DNA of 50,230 nt from SCN-69-37 sp044507065 (GCA_044507065.1 JBIQJY010000023.1:1-50230); one strand, 5' to 3'. Counted from the stretch's first letter, positions 31,195 to 39,757 are shown. A program made the numbers and translations. Notes: generated by a model from the sequence alone, not told the origin.

Positions 31195-31287
31195 GGAAGC
31201 GCGTCGACGTGCCGTTCAGCGTCGACCGTGCGTCTATGCGCGCCTTCCCGTTGCCGCCATGCGGCGACAACAGTGCGGGGCGCTTCC
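31195..31287 (-). promoter_or_regulatory. Candidate structured leader (riboswitch-like three-way junction)
   Basis: In the transcript a closing stem GGAAGCGC (31287-31280) with GCGCTTCC (31202-31195) encloses a 9-bp hairpin GTTGTCGCC/GGCGGCAAC (31271-31250, one G-U) and a GTCGAC/GTCGAC stem (31226-31203). The strand GCGCTTCCCG can instead pair with CGGGAAGGCGCG (31250-31239). The terminator follows directly. I do not recognise a known riboswitch class. Confidence 0.45.
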
Positions 31288-31344
31288 AGCAGCGAACTTC
31301 ATAACCCTTAGTACATAACACGGATGGCCCGGTCGGTGCAGCGG

Positions 31345-31363
31345 CGCCGGCCGGTGGCCGGCG
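31345..31363 (-). other. GC hairpin downstream of the cytochrome gene
   Basis: Perfect 8-bp arms CGCCGGCC/GGCCGGCG with a 3-nt loop, 25 bp past the stop of the cytochrome gene, nested in a looser GGCCCGGTGC/GCACCGACCGGGCC pairing. No T-tract follows, so factor-dependent termination or mRNA end protection is as likely as intrinsic termination. Confidence 0.5.
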
Positions 31364-31387
31364 TTGGCACCGGGCCGGAATCCGTCC

Positions 31388-31972
31388 CTAACTGCCGCCG
31401 AGGACGTAGGTCAGCAGGCTGTCGATCTCGTCGAGGGTGTGGTCCGCCATCAGGTTGTCCGGCATGAGCGAAACCGACGACTCGGTCCGGTCCTTGACCC
31501 GGGCGAGGGCAATCGCCAGCGGCCGGTCGAGATGGTCCGCGTTCTTGATGACGACGGCGTTGCCCGTCTCGCGGATGATGACGCCGCTTTCGTAGGTCCC
31601 GTCCTCCATCTCGAAGACCGTGACGGCGTACTGGTCGGAAATCGTGCGCGACGGCCACAGGATCGAGTCGAGGACGTCGCGCCGGCCGAACCGACTGGCC
31701 AGCGTCGTCAGGTCCGGGCCAACCGATGTGCCGATATCGCCGAAGATGTGGCACGAGGCACAGACGGACTCGTAGATCTCCTTCCCGCGCGCCGCCGACA
31801 CCGTCGTGCCCGGCGTTTCGGACGTCAGCTTGTCGAGGACCTGCTGGCGCGTCATCTTCGAGCCCGGCATGGGGAGGTCCGGCGGGTCCTGGGCCGCACC
31901 GGCCACCACCGCGCCGGTCACGACCATTGCCGAGATCGCGACCCCGATCTGCTTTGCCATTCGTCGTGTCAT
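31388..31972 (-). CDS. Periplasmic c-type cytochrome, TIGR02603-like haem domain
   Basis: A 194-residue exported monohaem cytochrome. Residues about 1-27 are a signal peptide (MAKQIG then a hydrophobic run ending in VAGAAQ). The haem site is CASCH (71-75) followed by GPDLTTLASRFGRRDVLDSILWPS and a beta-rich segment, the layout of the haem domain fused to PVC-type dehydrogenases. The C-terminal domain of the 32123 protein and the 46983 cytochrome have the same architecture. It probably takes electrons from the dehydrogenase encoded upstream. AGAGGG precedes ATG 31972. The 150-bp spacer from the upstream gene is filled by a composite repeat. Confidence 0.88.
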   Translation of the reverse strand: MTRRMAKQIGVAISAMVVTGAVVAGAAQDPPDLPMPGSKMTRQQVLDKLTSETPGTTVSAARGKEIYESVCASCHIFGDIGTSVGPDLTTLASRFGRRDVLDSILWPSRTISDQYAVTVFEMEDGTYESGVIIRETGNAVVIKNADHLDRPLAIALARVKDRTESSVSLMPDNLMADHTLDEIDSLLTYVLGGS

Positions 31973-32000
31973 CTGTCGACCCTCTGCCTATCTATCCATG

Positions 32001-32122
32001 GCGTTGGGGCCCCACCCCCAACGCTTCTCCCTGAACTGACGCCGAGCCCTCAGCGCTCGCGCTACGCGCGAGGCTTCGGGCTGTCCTCGTCGCCTCGTCG
32101 CCTTGCAGCCTCGCAGCCTCTC
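32001..32122 (-). repeat. Composite intergenic element, copy B (array, two-tier hairpin, hairpin)
   Basis: It starts directly at the stop codon of the dehydrogenase gene with about four 8-bp units (GAGGCTGC, AAGGCGAC, GAGGCGAC), then the 39-nt block (32085-32047) with AGCCC/GGGCT ends around CTCGCGC-GTA-GCGCGAG, then arms GCGTTGGGG/CCCCAACGC (32024-32001). The last stem has one extra T-A pair against copy A, supplied on both arms. It ends 28 nt before the next ATG. Confidence 0.85.
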
Positions 32123-35100
32123 CTACGGTTGCAGGAACTCGAGCAAGTTCGTCAGCTGCGCCTGGCTCATCCTGTCGGTCAGCGCGTCGAGCATGATGCT
32201 CGCGTTCTCGCGCGTCTGCGAGCGGACGGGCTTGGCCACCTGGACGGTCGTGCCCTCGGACGTCAGCACCGTCAGGGCCTGCGGCGTTTCGGCGACGACC
32301 AGGCCGCGCACCACATCGCCGGTATCGGGCGTGATGACACTGGTGCGCAGGTCCGGGTGAATCTGTCGTGACGGAAACATGATCGACTCGAGCAGATCCC
32401 GCCGGTTGGCGCTGCGCGCCGAGGTCGTCAGGTCGAGTGCGGCCACTCCATGATTGTTGCCGATCCCGCCGGCCGTGTGACACGACGCGCAACTGGCCTC
32501 GAAGATCGCGCGGCCTGCCTCGGCGTTGGGCTGCTGCGTCCGCGGGGTGTAGATCACCTCGTCGAAGATTTCGCCCTTGTCGAGCACGCGCCCCTGGGTC
32601 CGTGCCTGAATCGGCGTGCCCCCGCGCCCTCGGCCCCGGCCCCCACCGGCGGCCGGAGCCGCGCCGGCGCCGGGGCCGGCCCCGCGTCCGGCCGGTGCTG
32701 CGGCGGCCTGACCAGCCGGCGCCCCGCGTCCGGCCGGCGTCGGACCGGCGAGTTCGTCCGGCGTCAGCGGCGCGAAGTCGGGCGCCTTTTCATAGAGCAT
32801 CGCCTTCTCCTGCGGCGTCGTGTACAGCGGATCGAACTGCTCGAAGTACTGCCCGAGGAAGTTCGCGAACTGCGCCCCGCCGCGCCACCGGCTCGTCCGA
32901 CCCATCACTTCGGCCAGCCGCTCCTTGTGCTCGGTGGTCCAGCCGGTCTTGATGACGCGCAGGGCGTACAGATAGTGGAGCGTCAACTCCTGGTTCGCGT
33001 CGCCGTCGGGAATGGCCGCAAGGATCTTGCCGATCGCCTCGGGCTGGCCGCCGTAGGCGAGCAGCAGCGCGGCCTCCCTGTTGACGCGTTCGTCGGCCGA
33101 TGGAAAGCGCGGGTTCACCAGCGCGTGCAGCCGCGCCCGCGCAGCCGCCGCAAGGCCGTCCTCGCCGGGGAGCAGCGTCGTCGTCAACATGAAAGCGCGG
33201 TAGAGCCGCAGCGTGTCATCGGCCGACCACCCGGACTCGGCCATGAGCGTCAACTGGCGATCGATGAGCGGTTCGAGACTGGCGGCATCGGCGGTGCGCG
33301 CCCAGGCAACCATGGCTTCGGGTGCGCTGCGATGGTTCGTGTCGGTCAGGACGCGCGCCTGCCAGTCGGCGCGCGGCGTGTGCTCGAGCAGGATGCGTCC
33401 GGCCCACCGCACGAAGCGGTCCTCATCGGCGAGCAGGGCGTAGATGTCGTCGACGGGCGCGAGACTTGTCCGGTCCGGCTGCTGTCCCAGGCGGACGAGT
33501 GCTTCGGCCGCGCGCCGCCGGACCATCGGGTCGGCATCCTTGAGAGCCGCGCCGACCGTGGCGCCGACGGCCTGGCCGTCCTGCAGGCCGGCAACGAAGA
33601 TGGCGGCCGCGCGCACCGCGGCGTTCGAGTCCGAGGCGAGCGCCGCCAGCAGTGCCGCACTGGGCGTCGCGCCGTGACGCTGCATCTCGTAGAGCGCGCG
33701 CGACCGGTCGGTGGCGTTCGCGCCCGCGTTGCGCGCCAGCGCCTCGAGTTCCGTCGCGAAGCCGGCGCCCATCGCCGACCTGGCGGCTTCGATCGCGGCC
33801 CAGCCCCAGCTCGACAGCGGCTGTGGCTGACGTACCACGCCGAGCACGCCCGTCATGTCGGGTCGTGCCGGCGCGGACCCCGTGTAGCGCAGGCGCCAGA
33901 CGCCGCCCTGCGTGTTGCGGCCGCCGGTCGAGAAGTAGAGCATGCCGTCCGGGCCCACCTCGACATCGGTCACGTTGAGCGGTTCGCCGTGAATCAGTTC
34001 GGCGCGGTCGCTGCGCGCGGCGTACGTGGCACCGTCGGCCGTGAGCGCGGTGTAGAGGATGCGCCCGCGCGACCAGTCGGCCTCGATGAGGTTGTCGAAC
34101 AGCGACGTCGGATAGGCGTAGCTCTGGTAGGTCTCGACGCCGACTGGCGAGCCGCGGCCGAGGTCGCGCACCGGCGGCAGCGAGTCGATGTAGTAGGACG
34201 GGTACTTGCCCGAGCCATCGCGGTATCCGTAGTCGCCGTTGAGTACCTGGTGCACCGTGCGGACCTCGCGATACCACGGCAGGCCGATGTCCCATTCCAT
34301 GTCGCTGTCGAACAGGAACGTTTCGCCCGCCAGGTTGTAGGCGAAGTCGTAGGCGTTGCGATTGCCGCCGGAGAAGACGCGGAACTTCCGCTGCCTGTCG
34401 TCCCACTCGAAGATGGCGCTGTGGGCGCCCTGCCGCGCGCTGCGCCCGAAGTTGGCGATGTAGGGCAGGAACTGCCCGTCGACGTTCCTCAGCACGGGAG
34501 ACGACAGGTCGAGGTACTCGTCCGCAATCGTCTCGTTGTTGCCGACAATCACCGTCCAGCCGCCCGATGGCGCGCGGCGGACGGCATGCGGGCCGTGTTC
34601 CTGAATCGAGCCCGCCATCGCCAGCGTCTCGAACGTGTCAGCCAGGTCGTCGCCATTGGTGTCTTCCATGCGGAAGATGCCGGCCGGCGCGGCAGGACCG
34701 CGGCCGCGGCCGGTTGGCGGCGTGGCCGGCGCCGGCGGATTGGCCATTGCGCACGCACCATAGAGCACCGGACCGTCGAACCACAGGCCCTGGCAATTGC
34801 GCACCTGTTCACTGATGACCTTCTCGGTCTCGAGAATGCCGTCGCCATCGGCATCGAGCAGCAGCCGCGGGAAGTCGTTCTCCTTCGAGACGACCAGGCG
34901 TCCGCGGCTGTCGAATGTCAGCACCACATAGCTGTCGGTGCGATCGGTCGGATTCACGCGCTCGATCGTGAAGTCGGGCAGCGTGCCGAACTTCACGTTC
35001 GCAACGGTGCGCTCGACGAGGCCTTCGAACTGATTCTGCGACAGCCCCTGCGATCGCCCCGGCGTCTCGGCGGTTGAGACCGCGGCCATCGCCACCAACA

Positions 35101-35125
35101 CGGCAAGCACGCGTCGTTTGACCAT
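32123..35125 (-). CDS. PVC-type dehydrogenase-cytochrome (beta-propeller, HEAT repeats, haem c)
   Basis: A 1000-residue exported protein of the TIGR02604/TIGR02603-like group found in Planctomycetes, Verrucomicrobia and Acidobacteria. Order: signal peptide (1-26); a glucose/sorbosone-dehydrogenase-like propeller (about 40-435, with LLLDADGDGILETE, FDSDMEWDIGLPWYREV and GSGKYPSYYIDSLPP); HEAT-like helical repeats (about 470-740); a Gly/Arg/Ala/Pro-rich linker (about 800-850); and a haem c domain with CASCH at 879-883. It likely oxidises an unknown sugar or alcohol in the periplasm and passes electrons internally to its haem. ATG 35125 has AGGAG upstream. The paralogue at 47642 lacks the haem domain. 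Confidence 0.85.
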   Translation of the reverse strand: MVKRRVLAVLVAMAAVSTAETPGRSQGLSQNQFEGLVERTVANVKFGTLPDFTIERVNPTDRTDSYVVLTFDSRGRLVVSKENDFPRLLLDADGDGILETEKVISEQVRNCQGLWFDGPVLYGACAMANPPAPATPPTGRGRGPAAPAGIFRMEDTNGDDLADTFETLAMAGSIQEHGPHAVRRAPSGGWTVIVGNNETIADEYLDLSSPVLRNVDGQFLPYIANFGRSARQGAHSAIFEWDDRQRKFRVFSGGNRNAYDFAYNLAGETFLFDSDMEWDIGLPWYREVRTVHQVLNGDYGYRDGSGKYPSYYIDSLPPVRDLGRGSPVGVETYQSYAYPTSLFDNLIEADWSRGRILYTALTADGATYAARSDRAELIHGEPLNVTDVEVGPDGMLYFSTGGRNTQGGVWRLRYTGSAPARPDMTGVLGVVRQPQPLSSWGWAAIEAARSAMGAGFATELEALARNAGANATDRSRALYEMQRHGATPSAALLAALASDSNAAVRAAAIFVAGLQDGQAVGATVGAALKDADPMVRRRAAEALVRLGQQPDRTSLAPVDDIYALLADEDRFVRWAGRILLEHTPRADWQARVLTDTNHRSAPEAMVAWARTADAASLEPLIDRQLTLMAESGWSADDTLRLYRAFMLTTTLLPGEDGLAAAARARLHALVNPRFPSADERVNREAALLLAYGGQPEAIGKILAAIPDGDANQELTLHYLYALRVIKTGWTTEHKERLAEVMGRTSRWRGGAQFANFLGQYFEQFDPLYTTPQEKAMLYEKAPDFAPLTPDELAGPTPAGRGAPAGQAAAAPAGRGAGPGAGAAPAAGGGRGRGRGGTPIQARTQGRVLDKGEIFDEVIYTPRTQQPNAEAGRAIFEASCASCHTAGGIGNNHGVAALDLTTSARSANRRDLLESIMFPSRQIHPDLRTSVITPDTGDVVRGLVVAETPQALTVLTSEGTTVQVAKPVRSQTRENASIMLDALTDRMSQAQLTNLLEFLQP

Positions 35126-35213
35126 TCCGAATCTCCTGCGCGGCCGGGCGCACGAACGATGCCCGACCCGACGTGCGGTACGTCCGAAATCCCGTGCGGA
35201 ATACTGAAGCGCC

Positions 35214-35242
35214 AGAATGGGCCGTGCGCTCGCGCGAGTCAA
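35214..35242 (-). promoter_or_regulatory. Candidate sigma-70 promoter of the dehydrogenase-cytochrome gene
   Basis: Minus-strand TTGACT (35242-35237), 17-bp spacer, CATTCT (35219-35214), about 90 nt before the ATG. Good -35, fair -10. The CGCGCGAGCGC-type palindromic run between them may hold an operator. Nothing else is seen in 35126-35303. Confidence 0.5.
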
Positions 35243-35303
35243 CCGAACGAGCGGAGGTTGCCGCAGTTTTGGTGTGCGAAACGCGACGCCGGCGGCGTGG
35301 GAC

Positions 35304-35984
35304 CTACCCGACCAGCACGACGTGGACTTCGCGAGGCCCGTGGACGCCGCGGCTGAGCGTGTGTTCGATGTCGGCCGTGCGGCTCGGTCCCGTGATGCAG
35401 ACGAGGTTCGAGCCGGCGACGGCCAGGTCGGGACGTGTGGCCAGCAGGTCGGGCAGTGACCAGATCATGGAAGTCCGCCGGACCAATGCGACGTGCACCG
35501 GTGGCAGCAGCGACGCCAGCCGGCCGCGTCCAGGGCCGGAGGCGATCACGATCGAACCGGTCTCGGCCAGCGCGGCGTCGACTCCGGTCACGCCGATGTC
35601 CATCAGGGCCAGCCGTGCGCGGCTTTCGGCCGAGGCCACCTCGTCCGGGTGCTGCCGCGCGATCTCGAACCCGAGCGCTGCCAGCGCCGGGGCCAGTCCG
35701 GCCACTGGCAGGTGCGCGTCATCCCAGAGCAGCGCTCGTTTCGTCGCGGTGCCGGTGGCAAGGCCGGCGATGATCTGCGCGACGGACGCCGCATCATCCA
35801 CCGCCGCCTCGTGGACCTGACCGCCGACTGCCGTCAGTTCCCGGACGAAACGCGGCACAAGGTCGATTGCCGTTGCCGCGGGCGGCAGTGCCCCCGGCGG
35901 CTCGGGCGTGGCGCCGGGCAGGACCGCCCGTGTGAGCGCATCGCTCAGCAGCGCGCGCATGGCGCGGCGCTCGTCGCCGGTCAC
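35304..35984 (-). CDS. lutC: LUD-domain protein LutC
   Basis: A 226-residue LUD-domain subunit of the LutABC L-lactate oxidation complex. GVTGVDAALAETGSIV and the end GPSRTADIEHTLSRGVHGPREVHVVLV are the family signature. Its start overlaps the end of lutB by four bases (35981-35984), so the three genes form one tightly packed operon. LutABC oxidises L-lactate to pyruvate in the cytoplasm through Fe-S clusters independently of flavin lactate dehydrogenases. The N-terminal 40 residues are Pro/Ala-rich and poorly conserved. Confidence 0.92.
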   Translation of the reverse strand: MTGDERRAMRALLSDALTRAVLPGATPEPPGALPPAATAIDLVPRFVRELTAVGGQVHEAAVDDAASVAQIIAGLATGTATKRALLWDDAHLPVAGLAPALAALGFEIARQHPDEVASAESRARLALMDIGVTGVDAALAETGSIVIASGPGRGRLASLLPPVHVALVRRTSMIWSLPDLLATRPDLAVAGSNLVCITGPSRTADIEHTLSRGVHGPREVHVVLVG

Positions 35985-37405
35985 GAAGGCCGCTCCGGTT
36001 TGTCACGGCGGCGCATCCGGTCGTGGAACGAATCGGCGGCCATCGTGGGAAAGTCGCGCGACCGGGTCCAGCCGGCCAGCGGGCCTGGCAGCCGCGTGAT
36101 CCATCCACGTTTCGACAGCAGCCGCGCGCCGAATGCCGAGACGCGGCCCGCCGCGTGAAACATCCACGGGCGGCCGGCAGCGGTCCGGAACGACCGGAGT
36201 CCGCGTCGGATCCAGGCCGGTCCGCGCCCTTCGGCCACGCCTTTCGCGCGCAGCGTCAGCAGCATGCGGGGGATGTCGATGCGCACCGGACAGACCTCGC
36301 GGCACGCGCCGCAGAGGCTGCTTGCGTGCGGCAGGTCGCTCCACTCCTCCTGGCCCCACAGCGCGGGTGTCAGCACCGCGCCAACCGGGCCGGGATAGAC
36401 GCTGCCGTAGGCGTGCCCGCCAATCTGCTGGTAGACCGGGCAGACGTTCAGGCATGCGCCGCATCGGATGCAGTAGAGAATCTCCGCCTCGCTGCTGCCA
36501 AGCACCTTCGAACGGCCGTTGTCGACGAGCACCACGTGCAGTTCGTCCGGCCCGTCGACCTCACCGGTCCGCCGCGGACCTGTCAGCACGTTGGTGTACA
36601 CGGTCAGGTTCTGGCCTGTCGCGCTCCGCGCGAGCACCTGGAGCACCACACCCAGCGACGGAATGTCGGGGACGATGCGCTCGATGCCCATCATGGCGAC
36701 GTGAATGCGCGGCATCGTCGTCGTCAACCGCCCGTTGCCTTCGTTCGTGCAGATGCAGAGGCTGCCGGTGCCGGCCACGCCGAAGTTGACGCCGCTCACG
36801 CCGAGGTCCGCGGTGAGGAACTCGTTGCGCAGTCGCTCGCGCGCCAGCCGCGTCATGGCGGGGACGTCGGCCACCTCCGCCTCGGTCGCGCCGAGCGTGC
36901 GGCGGAACAGGTCGGCCACATCGCCTGCCGTCTTGTGGATGATCGGCATGATGATGTGCGACGGGTGGTCCTGCGCGAGCTGCACCACCCATTCCCCCAG
37001 GTCGGTTTCGACGACCTTCACCCCGGCGCGTTCGAGGTGATCGTTGAGGTGGATTTCCTCGCTGATCATCGACTTCGACTTGACGGCCTTCTTCACGCCT
37101 CGGGCGCGGGCCAGGTCGGTGACGTAGCGGACGGCATCCTCGGCCGTGCGGGCGAAGTGGACGTGGCCGCCGCGCGCCTCGACGTTCTCGACGAACTGGT
37201 CGAGATAGTGGTCGAGTCGCGAGAGCGTGTGCGCGCGGATGCGTCGCGCGTGATCGCGCCAGAGGTCGGCGTCGGGCAGCCTGTCGAGCCCCGCCTGTCG
37301 CGAGTCGAGGATGCGCGCCGTGACGGCGCGCAGCGAGGTCCCGAGGTGCGTATCGGCCAGGGCGTCCTCGGCGCGGCGATGGAACGGCAGCGGTGCGACA
37401 GTCAC
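35981..37405 (-). CDS. lutB: Iron-sulfur LUD-domain protein LutB
   Basis: A 474-residue subunit with an N-terminal LUD domain (about 60-290; VKKAVKSKSMISEEIHLN, GVSGVNFGVAGTGSLCI) and two [4Fe-4S] motifs, CIRCGACLNVCPVY (about 313-326) and CGACREVCPVRID (about 365-377). This is the central electron-transfer subunit of the lactate oxidase. It overlaps both lutA (four bases at 37402-37405) and lutC. The C-terminal tail after about 400 is basic. No odd features. Confidence 0.94.
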   Translation of the reverse strand: MTVAPLPFHRRAEDALADTHLGTSLRAVTARILDSRQAGLDRLPDADLWRDHARRIRAHTLSRLDHYLDQFVENVEARGGHVHFARTAEDAVRYVTDLARARGVKKAVKSKSMISEEIHLNDHLERAGVKVVETDLGEWVVQLAQDHPSHIIMPIIHKTAGDVADLFRRTLGATEAEVADVPAMTRLARERLRNEFLTADLGVSGVNFGVAGTGSLCICTNEGNGRLTTTMPRIHVAMMGIERIVPDIPSLGVVLQVLARSATGQNLTVYTNVLTGPRRTGEVDGPDELHVVLVDNGRSKVLGSSEAEILYCIRCGACLNVCPVYQQIGGHAYGSVYPGPVGAVLTPALWGQEEWSDLPHASSLCGACREVCPVRIDIPRMLLTLRAKGVAEGRGPAWIRRGLRSFRTAAGRPWMFHAAGRVSAFGARLLSKRGWITRLPGPLAGWTRSRDFPTMAADSFHDRMRRRDKPERPS

Positions 37406-38163
37406 GTCGCGTCACCCGGGTCGAGCAGGTCGGCGATGTGGCGCACGCGCACCGGGCTGCCGCGCCTGTGCAGGCCGCCCGCCATGTGCATGGCGCAACT
37501 GACGTCGGTAACGGCAATGGTGTCGGCGCCGCACGCCTCGATGCAGTCGAGTTTGCGCGCGAGCATGGCCGACGAGATGTCGGACATCTTCACCGCGAAC
37601 AGCCCGCCGAACCCGCAGCAGACGGTGGCCTCGGGCAGCGGCGTCAGCTCGGCGCCGCGAACGTGCTCGAGCAGCGCGGCCGGCTGGCGGGCGATGCCGA
37701 GGCCGCGCAGGCCGTGACAGCACGCGTGATAGGCGATGCTGCCGGCGCCGACCGCGTCGAGGTCGGTCACGCCAAGCTGGTCGACGAGAAACTGGGTGAA
37801 TTCGAACGTGCGCGACGCCAGTTCCCTGGCGCGCGCGGCGTAGTCCGCGTCGTCGGCCAGCAGCGCCGCGTACTGGTGGATCACCATGTCGCCGCACGAT
37901 CCCGAGGGAACGACGACGGGCGCGGGGCTGGCACCGAAGACGTCGATCGTGTGGCGCGCCATCGCACGGGCGTCATCGGTGAACCCCGCATTGGCCGCCG
38001 GTTGGCCGCAGCAGGTCTGTGCCTCCGGGTAGTCGACGACGACGCCAAGCCGCTCGAGCACGCGCACGACGGCCATGCCGGTCTCGGGGAAGAGCCGATC
38101 GACCAGGCAGGTGACGAGCAACTGTACGCGCGTGGGACCCGGCATGAGGTGCGTGCCGCCCAT
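37402..38163 (-). CDS. lutA: Fe-S oxidoreductase LutA (CCG domains)
   Basis: A 253-residue protein with two cysteine-rich CCG domains, seen as TCCGQPAANAGF near residue 50 and TVCCGFGGLFAVKMSDIS near residue 180, plus YHACCHGLRGLG. Such domains bind non-cubane Fe-S clusters, as in heterodisulfide reductase and glycolate oxidase GlpC/GlcF. ATG 38163 is chosen; ATG 38145 is possible and neither has a strong ribosome site. It is the first gene of lutABC and is divergent from the hybrid regulator, which is a natural candidate to control it. Confidence 0.92.
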   Translation of the reverse strand: MGGTHLMPGPTRVQLLVTCLVDRLFPETGMAVVRVLERLGVVVDYPEAQTCCGQPAANAGFTDDARAMARHTIDVFGASPAPVVVPSGSCGDMVIHQYAALLADDADYAARARELASRTFEFTQFLVDQLGVTDLDAVGAGSIAYHACCHGLRGLGIARQPAALLEHVRGAELTPLPEATVCCGFGGLFAVKMSDISSAMLARKLDCIEACGADTIAVTDVSCAMHMAGGLHRRGSPVRVRHIADLLDPGDAT

Positions 38164-38325
38164 GCTAACGCAGGTCGACGGCCCGTGCCGGGCCACGGCG
38201 CGGAGCGTGGAGGTGCGTTCTGTCCAGCAAAACCAGAATTGGACTCGGGCCCGTGAATGCGCGCCTCGCACGTGCTACATTCTGCCCACACGCGCCCGAA
38301 CCAATCGCCATTGGGATCGCCCGTC
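38164..38325. promoter_or_regulatory. Divergent control region between lutA and the hybrid regulator
   Basis: A 162-bp region with an inverted repeat GTCCA-N13-TGGAC (38222-38244) that contains CCAGCAAAACCA. A related CCAGCAAACCA lies before the first TonB receptor (39494). No clear sigma-70 promoter could be named; TACATT at 38276-38281 is a weak -10 towards the regulator. Confidence 0.4.
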
Positions 38326-39456
38326 ATGCCGAGGACCGCCCGCAGCTCGTACGTCATCCAGTCCGTCGTGCATGCGTCGGAAGTGCTGCGCGCGTTTCGA
38401 TCGCGCGGTGAGGCCCTGCGGCTGCGTGACCTCGTGGAACGGACCGGCTTCAACAAGGGTCTGTGTTTCCGCCTCCTGCACACGCTGCGCTACTGCGGCC
38501 TGATCGAGAAGGTGGACGAGACGCGGTACCGCCTGACGTCGGAGATGCACCGGCGCAAGCGCTACCGGATCGGCTACGCGGCGCTCGGCCACGACAGTTC
38601 GTTCCAGCGCGCGGTGCAGGAAAGCCTGGTGTGGGCGGCCAAGAACGAGGACATCGAGCTGCTCGTGCTCGACAACCGCCGCAGCGCGAAGACCGCGCTG
38701 CGCAATGCCGATCACCTCATCCGCGAGAACGTCGACCTGGCCATCGAGTTCCAGATCGACGAGGCGGCGGCCGCCGCCATCTCCGCACGCTACGTGCAGG
38801 CGGGCATCCCGTTCATTGCCGTCCACGTGCCGCACCCGGGCGCCACCTACTACGGCGCGAACAACTACCAGGCCGGGCTGCTGGCCGGCCACTATCTCGG
38901 CCGCTGGGCCAAGAGCCGATGGAACGGCCAGGTCGACGAGGTGCTGCTGATTGACGCGGCGCGCGCCGGGTCGCTCGTGCACGGCCGCCTGGATGGCGTG
39001 ATGGCCGGCCTGCGCGAAACGCTGCGCGAGGTCATGACCACCGTCCCGGTCGTCTCGATCGACGGCGACGGCGAGTTCAACCGATCGCTCGAGCGGGTAC
39101 GCCAGCACGTCCGGCGGTCCGACCGGAAGCGCGTGCTGGTGGGCGCGATGAACGACTCGAGCGCGCTGGGCGCCGTGCGCGCCTTCCAGGAGTCGGGGCG
39201 CGCGGCCACCTGTGCGGTCGTCGGGCAGAACGCCGAACCCGACGCGCGCGCCGAGCTGCGGCAGCCACGCACGCCGCTCATCGGATCGGTGGCCTACTTT
39301 CCCGAGCGCTATGGCGAAGAGCTTGTCGCGCTGGCGCTCGACGTCCTCGGCCAGCGCCCCACGCCGCCGGCCAAGTTCGTCCGCCACCAGGTCATCACGG
39401 CCGCGAATCTTCATCATTTCTATCCGAACGACGCCCTGCTGACCCCGGGCGCCTGA
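38326..39456 (+). CDS. Hybrid regulator: IclR-type HTH fused to periplasmic-binding-protein-like domain
   Basis: A 376-residue protein without a signal peptide. Residues about 10-75 resemble the IclR winged helix (VVHASEVLRAF, LRLRDLVERTGFNKGLCFRLLHTLRYCGLIEK). From about 80 to 360 is a type 1 periplasmic-binding fold (Peripla_BP_4-like: ENVDLAIEFQIDEAAAAAI, GIPFIAVHVPHPGATYYGANNYQAG, VLVGAMNDSSALGAVRAFQ). IclR proteins normally carry a GAF-like effector domain and LacI proteins a different HTH, so this is a mix of both designs. It probably binds a sugar or sugar acid and controls lutABC and/or the TonB receptor genes next to it. ATG 38326 is the family-consistent start. Confidence 0.82.
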   Translation: MPRTARSSYVIQSVVHASEVLRAFRSRGEALRLRDLVERTGFNKGLCFRLLHTLRYCGLIEKVDETRYRLTSEMHRRKRYRIGYAALGHDSSFQRAVQESLVWAAKNEDIELLVLDNRRSAKTALRNADHLIRENVDLAIEFQIDEAAAAAISARYVQAGIPFIAVHVPHPGATYYGANNYQAGLLAGHYLGRWAKSRWNGQVDEVLLIDAARAGSLVHGRLDGVMAGLRETLREVMTTVPVVSIDGDGEFNRSLERVRQHVRRSDRKRVLVGAMNDSSALGAVRAFQESGRAATCAVVGQNAEPDARAELRQPRTPLIGSVAYFPERYGEELVALALDVLGQRPTPPAKFVRHQVITAANLHHFYPNDALLTPGA

Positions 39457-39757
39457 CGCTCCGGGGGAGTGCGAGCGCCAGAAAGCGTTTCGCCCAGCAA
39501 ACCATAACCAACGCCTCACCGGCGCGTGTGGCGGGTCACTTTCGCTTGTGGAACCGATGTTCCGCGCGGGTTTTCTGCCCTCACGCAGACTAGTGTTCGT
39601 TTCATCCTGAGAAACGCTTCGTTTCCGTCCGCCCGGCATTTACCTTCGGACGCGCCCGCCTCCACACTTCGCCCATCGCACAACCTGCTCGACCCGGCCG
39701 GCACACCGTCGGCGCGGCCGGAAACCGTTCGTGAACGTGGATCTCCAGGAGGATTCT
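39457..39757 (+). promoter_or_regulatory. Upstream region of the first TonB receptor with several palindromes
   Basis: This 301-bp gene-free stretch holds GAAAGCGTTTC (39481-39491), CCAGCAAACCA (39494-39504), GGAAC-CGAT-GTTCC (39550-39563), CGTTTC (39598-39603) paired with GAAACG (39611-39616), and the perfect GAAACG-CTT-CGTTTC (39611-39625). GGAAC/GTTCC resembles IclR-type sites and GAAACG/CGTTTC resembles LacI-type operators. No clear promoter hexamers were found; AGGAGG at 39747-39752 is the ribosome site of the receptor. Confidence 0.5.

Noticed and set aside
31255..31315. Cobalamin riboswitch before the moeB fusion
   Set aside because: A GCCCCGCACTGT string recalls the B12 box, but the conserved upstream P3-P6 elements are missing.
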